This document shows positions 61,653 to 64,000 of a DNA stretch of 64,000 nt, piece after piece. The stretch covers positions 7,540,501-7,604,500 of the forward strand of contig JAFMOC010000003.1 of assembly GCA_019802505.1 (NCBI GenBank), read 5' to 3'. The notes beneath the pieces were generated by a model. The model was not told where the DNA came from. It was given only the letters and a program-made list of their open reading frames with translations, and did not search any database. A program made the translations under genes and the position numbers. The DNA comes from Corydoras sp. C115 (taxonomy: Eukaryota; Chordata; Actinopteri; Siluriformes; Callichthyidae). Position 1 is the first letter of the stretch. Every line of letters begins with the position of its first letter.

Positions 61653-62025
61653 TAGTAACGGAAAAGCTATAGCATTTACTGTGACACCAAATTAGGGTAA
61701 GCTGCTTTAGTGTTAAATGAATTAAAAACTGATCTTAACTTAAGTATACACAGCTTCAAGTTTTAAAATACATTTCAGAGAAAAATTACATCGAAAGTTT
61801 TTATGGTTTGGCAGATTGTATATTGTAGTTCTATGTGGTGCCTTGCTCCAAGAGGTTTAATATACATAGTTAAATTGATTTTTTTTTTTTTGAATACAGT
61901 ATTATCAAAATAAAAACATATTGGTCTTGTGAAGAGGTAATCATATATGCATGTATAAAGAGGAGGCACAGTAGTGTGAAGGCAATTCTTAGTATAGATT
62001 CTTAGTTATTTTTCCAGGTGGAGGT
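61653..62025. other. Non-coding sequence, nothing identified
   Basis: AT-rich, no recognised element. Confidence 0.35.
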
Positions 62026-62029
62026 ATGG

Positions 62030-62262
62030 TGTGTGGTAGTTTACTGGTTAGGGTGTTAGGCCATCAAGTGGAAGGTTGTGGGTTCAAATCCCAGGTCCAA
62101 TGAAGTTAGCAAGGTGGGTTCTGAGCAAGACCGATAACCCTCATTGCTCCAGAAATGCTGTATGACCAACCATGTGTTCTGACACCAAGCATCAAGTTGG
62201 GGTATATGTATGTTGCTTTGGATAAATGGGTCTATTAAATGACCAAATGTAAATATAGGTGG
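62030..62262 (+). repeat. tRNA-derived SINE, family 2, plus orientation
   Basis: A-box-like TGGTAGTTTACTGGTTAGGG, B box GGGTTCAAATCCC, body with GAGCAAGACCGATAACCCTC, and 3' end TTGCTTTGGATAAATGGGTC then CCAAATGTAAATA. Confidence 0.7.
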
Positions 62263-62264
62263 AG

Positions 62265-62342
62265 TGGACCAAGCTCCTGCAGGAATCCTGCATGTCCTTC
62301 CCATGTCTGTATAAGTTTCCTCTGGGATCTCCTGTTTCCTTC
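62265..62342 (+). repeat. V-SINE-like central fragment
   Basis: TGTCCTTCCCATGTCTGTAT then AGTTTCCTCTGGGATCTCC; central block only. Confidence 0.5.
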
Positions 62343-62443
62343 ATTTTGGTAGGTCCATGTGACCATCATTTTCAACTGTTCCTGTCAGGAAAAATAGCCT
62401 ATGAGCTGTCCAGATGTTAAGCTGAATAGCGATAAGTTTTGAA

Positions 62444-62462
62444 CACACACACACACACACAC
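62444..62462. repeat. Short (CA)n run
   Basis: About 19 bp CA run. Confidence 0.85.
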
Positions 62463-62647
62463 CCTGACTGTGAGTGAGTGACTGACAGTCAACGCTTCAT
62501 TCTTATCATCCCATCAATCTACTGCTCTACGTTGTGGCAGCATTTCATTTTCTCCCATCCTTTCTTTAAAACTTTACAGTGTAGAATTTTTTCTGCACCC
62601 ACATCATCCCACATTAGTGACTCAGTCATTGTAATTTTTAATCTAAG

Positions 62648-63010
62648 TGTTACAAAAGTGCCGTCCGTCCAACGGAGGCGCTGTGCATCCCTGCGCAGGG
62701 TGAGGTATTCGTGGGGATAAGGAGCGAGCCAGGCGACCAGGTAACCAGCAGAAAAGTGTTTAATAAATAAAACGCAAACCCAAACCGAAACGACACGCCA
62801 ACGCGCCGCCAAACTCAAACGTAACATATGTAATGTTGGCCTGCTGACTCAGGGCGCATGCGCTCTTTAAGTCACGTCAGCAGGCCGCATGTGACTAGGA
62901 AGGACCCAATCCCAGCTCACGGGGATGGGCCCTACCTACGGGAACCCTGAACGGACAAATCCCAAAACTAGAAAACAGGGGGGAGTGGCCTAGCACTCCC
63001 AACCCTGACA
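62648..63010. mobile_element. Solo LTR with target duplication
   Basis: The 363 bp GC-rich unit starts TGTTACAAAAGTGCC and ends CTCCCAACCCTGACA, a TG..CA unit. CTAAG precedes it (62643-62647); CTAA follows, and the missing G is found after the adjoining Harbinger element (63687-63690 reads TAAG). It contains AATAAATAAA near 62,760. No internal region remains. Family not assigned. Confidence 0.75.
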
Positions 63011-63014
63011 CTAA

Positions 63015-63686
63015 AGGCTCATTTATGCTCAACGTTAAATATGGAGACGGATACGGACGGAGCCTTTTGTCCGTACTCTGCGTTCATTTCGTACGTAATT
63101 TGCACGTTTTCTGAAAGCTTGCGGATGCGGACAGGACGGAGCAATACCACTGGAAACCGTGGGGGCAGTGTATGATGCGACCACTTCCATATGTACACGA
63201 AGAAGAATAAAAACATGGTGGAACTTTTTGAAGACCGGTTATACGAGTGTGTGCGCAATTTTAATCATTTATATGATGTTACTTCGCCGGGGCACAGGGA
63301 CAAACAGTTGTTACAAAGCAAAGCAAGTTATCGAATGCCCTGGCAGACATCCGAAAGTATTGGAAATGACGTTCGTCATCAATTTCCCTCATTGGGCGGA
63401 CAAGTGAATAAAATTCTCCATCCAAATGTCGCGACCTGTTCAGTGGCCTCACAGACCACCGCCGTCTAGAAGACAGCCTTTTTTGTCGTTTTTGCAGTTT
63501 GTACAAAATCAAAAGTTCCTCCGCCGTCGCCATGTTTGATTTTTACTCTAAACTGCCCTCTTATGGATGTAGTGTTCAACAACCATATCAACGGAGCTGA
63601 CGCAAGGAAGTATGTGGGCAGTAACTGTTATAACGCATGAAACGCACGCACACATTTCCGTACGCAGAGGGAGTATAAATGAGGCT
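63015..63686 (-). mobile_element. PIF/Harbinger (HARBI1-type) element, internally deleted
   Basis: Terminal inverted repeats AGGCTCATTTATGCTC and the complement of the right end, AGCCTCATTTATACTC, are flanked by TAA on both sides (63012-63014, 63687-63689), the 3 bp duplication usual for this superfamily. The subterminal regions also share GGACGGA/TCCGT-type repeats. It carries only the N-terminal part of a transposase. Confidence 0.87.
63279..63533 (-). pseudogene. Harbinger transposase N-terminal remnant
   Basis: Eighty-four codons starting MATAEELLILYKLQK, then RRRWSVRPLNRSR and DDERHFQYFRMSARAFDNLL. This is the DUF-like N-terminal region of HARBI1-type nucleases. The DDE catalytic domain is absent and the frame ends after CPCAPAK. 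It starts about 150 bp inside the element's minus-strand 5' end. Confidence 0.82.
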
Positions 63687-63691
63687 TAAGT

Positions 63692-64000
63692 GTAAATAAA
63701 GTTATTATTATTTTTTTTACATTTTATTTTTAAAATAGTATTTAATCTATTTTTTACCTAGCTTTGGAATATCAAACTTTTTGGGATATGTATTAAGCTT
63801 AGACCTAGATTAAACAAAAATTTCAATGATTTAGAAGTAAACTCCAGGTCCAAGAACCTGAACACATTAACAGCCTTCTATTTCTGTAAGACAGACATAA
63901 TTTGCATGTGTCCAGACCACTTCAATTTTGTCTCCCTTATTTTATCTCCAAATATCCCACCTGCACTGTCCTTCTAATCTTACCATCTGTATCCCTGCCA
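63692..64000. other. Non-coding sequence to window end
   Basis: AT-rich, no recognised element. Confidence 0.35.

Overview
This window looks like intergenic and intronic DNA from a teleost fish nuclear genome. The evidence is split genes with GT..AG introns, a BAFF/APRIL-type cytokine gene, roughly forty copies of a tRNA-derived V-SINE-like element, a Tc1-type transposon, a PIF/Harbinger element, chromovirus-type Ty3/gypsy LTRs and very dense (CA)n and (TA)n microsatellites. No bacterial, organellar, rRNA, true tRNA or CRISPR features were seen. The exact species cannot be read from the sequence.

Layout. 1-5,900: SINE copies, a dispersed fish repeat at about 4.07-4.5 kb and a 370 bp imperfect CA array. 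5,900-11,120: a plus-strand multi-exon gene that I do not recognise. I assembled it from phase-compatible exons at 6165, 6333, 7305, 7504, 9085, 9307, 9693 and 10910, behind a putative NRF-1/CRE promoter. 11,311-15,293: a Ty3/gypsy (chromovirus) element with two LTRs and a 5 bp target duplication. Its interior is badly decayed, and about 1 kb of it is a rearranged copy of the host DNA at 16.1-18.3 kb. 16,889-27,862: a six-exon TNF-superfamily ligand gene whose sequence points to TNFSF13 (APRIL). Its third intron holds several SINEs, a minus-strand short LTR element with nearly identical LTRs (20,250-21,599) and a dead Tc1-like transposon (about 21,660-23,200).

27,900-64,000: no gene that I can support. 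This part holds nested SINEs and DNA transposons (for example a V-SINE inside a terminal-inverted-repeat element at 28.5-29.55 kb), fragments of hAT, pogo/Tigger and L2/CR1-like LINE coding sequence at 31-33.4 kb, a solo LTR with a perfect target duplication at 36 kb, large CA, TA, TATC and poly(A) arrays, and at the right end a solo LTR (62,648-63,010) whose right target duplication has been split by a PIF/Harbinger insertion (63,015-63,686).

Only two host genes are proposed, and they are neighbours on the plus strand. Nothing shows that they act together. The APRIL-like protein would be a type II membrane or furin-released ligand of the B-cell/plasma-cell axis. The upstream gene's role is unknown. 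No previously undescribed molecular system is evident. The most unusual items are the host-sequence-bearing retroelement, the unrecognised gene, the poly(A)-only insertion in a SINE and the LTR/Harbinger nesting.
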